A DNA stretch of 46,107 nt from a virus, in IMG/VR virus record IMGVR_UViG_3300025168_000156, positions 1 through 46,107 of that record; one strand, written 5' to 3'. Positions 45,882 to 46,107 of this stretch are shown piece by piece (the stretch's first letter is position 1; every line of letters begins with the position of its first letter). The position numbers were made by a program, and so were the translations under genes. Below the pieces are notes generated by a model. The model was not told where the DNA came from. It saw nothing but the letters and a program-made list of their open reading frames with translations, and did no database searches.

Positions 45882-46107
45882 ATGGCAACCTCAAATGCAG
45901 CAACTAACTATTTAGAAAGAAGATTATTACATTATATTTTTAAAAATAACTCGTTAAGTTTCTCAAGTCCTGGTGACAATATTTATGTAGGACTAGCAAC
46001 AGCCGTATCTGCCGCTGAAACAGGTTCAGTAACAGAAGCTAGTTTTGGTGGATATGCTAGACAACAAGTAGCAGCAGCAAGTTGGACAACAATAGGTGCT
46101 GACTCAA
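45882..46107 (+). CDS. tail-fibre-like protein, 3' truncated
   Basis: The gene starts at 45882 behind a GGAG ribosome site and runs off the right edge. The visible 75 residues are MATSNAATNYLERRLLHYIFKNNSLSFSSPG then YVGLATAVSAAETGSVTEASFGGYARQQVAAASW. This is the N-terminus of a family of small phage proteins I associate with tail fibres or virion attachment proteins. The length and C-terminus cannot be judged. Confidence 0.6.
   Translation, partial: MATSNAATNYLERRLLHYIFKNNSLSFSSPGDNIYVGLATAVSAAETGSVTEASFGGYARQQVAAASWTTIGADS

Overview
The window reads as one contiguous, near-complete stretch of a tailed double-stranded DNA phage genome. The packaging, capsid, portal, lysis, replication and early-gene modules are all present, and there are no bacterial housekeeping genes, rRNA or tRNA. 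The base composition is AT-rich, genes overlap as ATGA or TAATG, and many proteins resemble those of uncultured marine phages. The probable host is an AT-rich marine bacterium, perhaps an alphaproteobacterium, but this is inferred from gene style only. A short-tailed (podovirus-like) virion is likely: a P22 gp10-like tail protein, two connector/adaptor-like proteins and large ejection-type internal proteins are present, while no sheath, no clear tape measure and no baseplate set is visible. No integrase or repressor-integrase pair is seen. Both window ends cut through genes, and the two ends do not join in frame, so some sequence is missing outside the window.

Layout: (1) 2-9024, plus strand: tail protein (5' truncated), small virion proteins, Gly/Gln-rich protein, two very large presumed internal or ejection proteins, GH24 endolysin. 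(2) 9011-16681, minus strand: replication operon read leftward, consisting of a coiled-coil protein, an SSB-like protein with acidic tail, an archaeo-eukaryotic-type primase, HTH protein, unknown protein, SF1 helicase, a small MazG-like or DUF protein, family A DNA polymerase and a tiny zinc-ribbon protein. (3) 16761-18373, plus strand: SNF2-like helicase and a 55-residue protein, driven from a divergent promoter that overlaps a palindrome. (4) 18366-25161, minus strand: about twenty small early genes, including two ribbon-helix-helix-like proteins, a SleB-like cell wall hydrolase, a C5 cytosine methyltransferase and several small Cys-rich proteins. (5) 25162-28724: control and cassette region with a nested inverted repeat, a PD-(D/E)XK nuclease, a second very AT-rich leftward cassette (Gp88-like protein, small membrane protein and unknowns), repeated TCGGG clusters, several perfect palindromes and a GC-rich element just before the packaging genes. 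(6) 28725-46107, plus strand: terminase small and large subunits, portal, a run of small membrane proteins, strongly basic small proteins, holin, GroES-like co-chaperonin, scaffold, decoration protein, major capsid protein, tandem terminators, further virion proteins, tail adaptors and the start of a tail-fibre-like gene.

How it fits together: leftward early transcription probably starts near 28420, 26910 and 25200-25260 and yields host-takeover and replication proteins. The polymerase, primase, two helicases, SSB-like protein and nuclease form a nearly self-contained replisome that lacks an obvious DnaB-type helicase. Rightward late transcription from just upstream of 28725 makes the terminase, head, tail and lysis proteins. 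Most of the early small genes have no assigned function, and the most interesting unexplained structure is the regulatory DNA between 25.2 and 28.7 kb.
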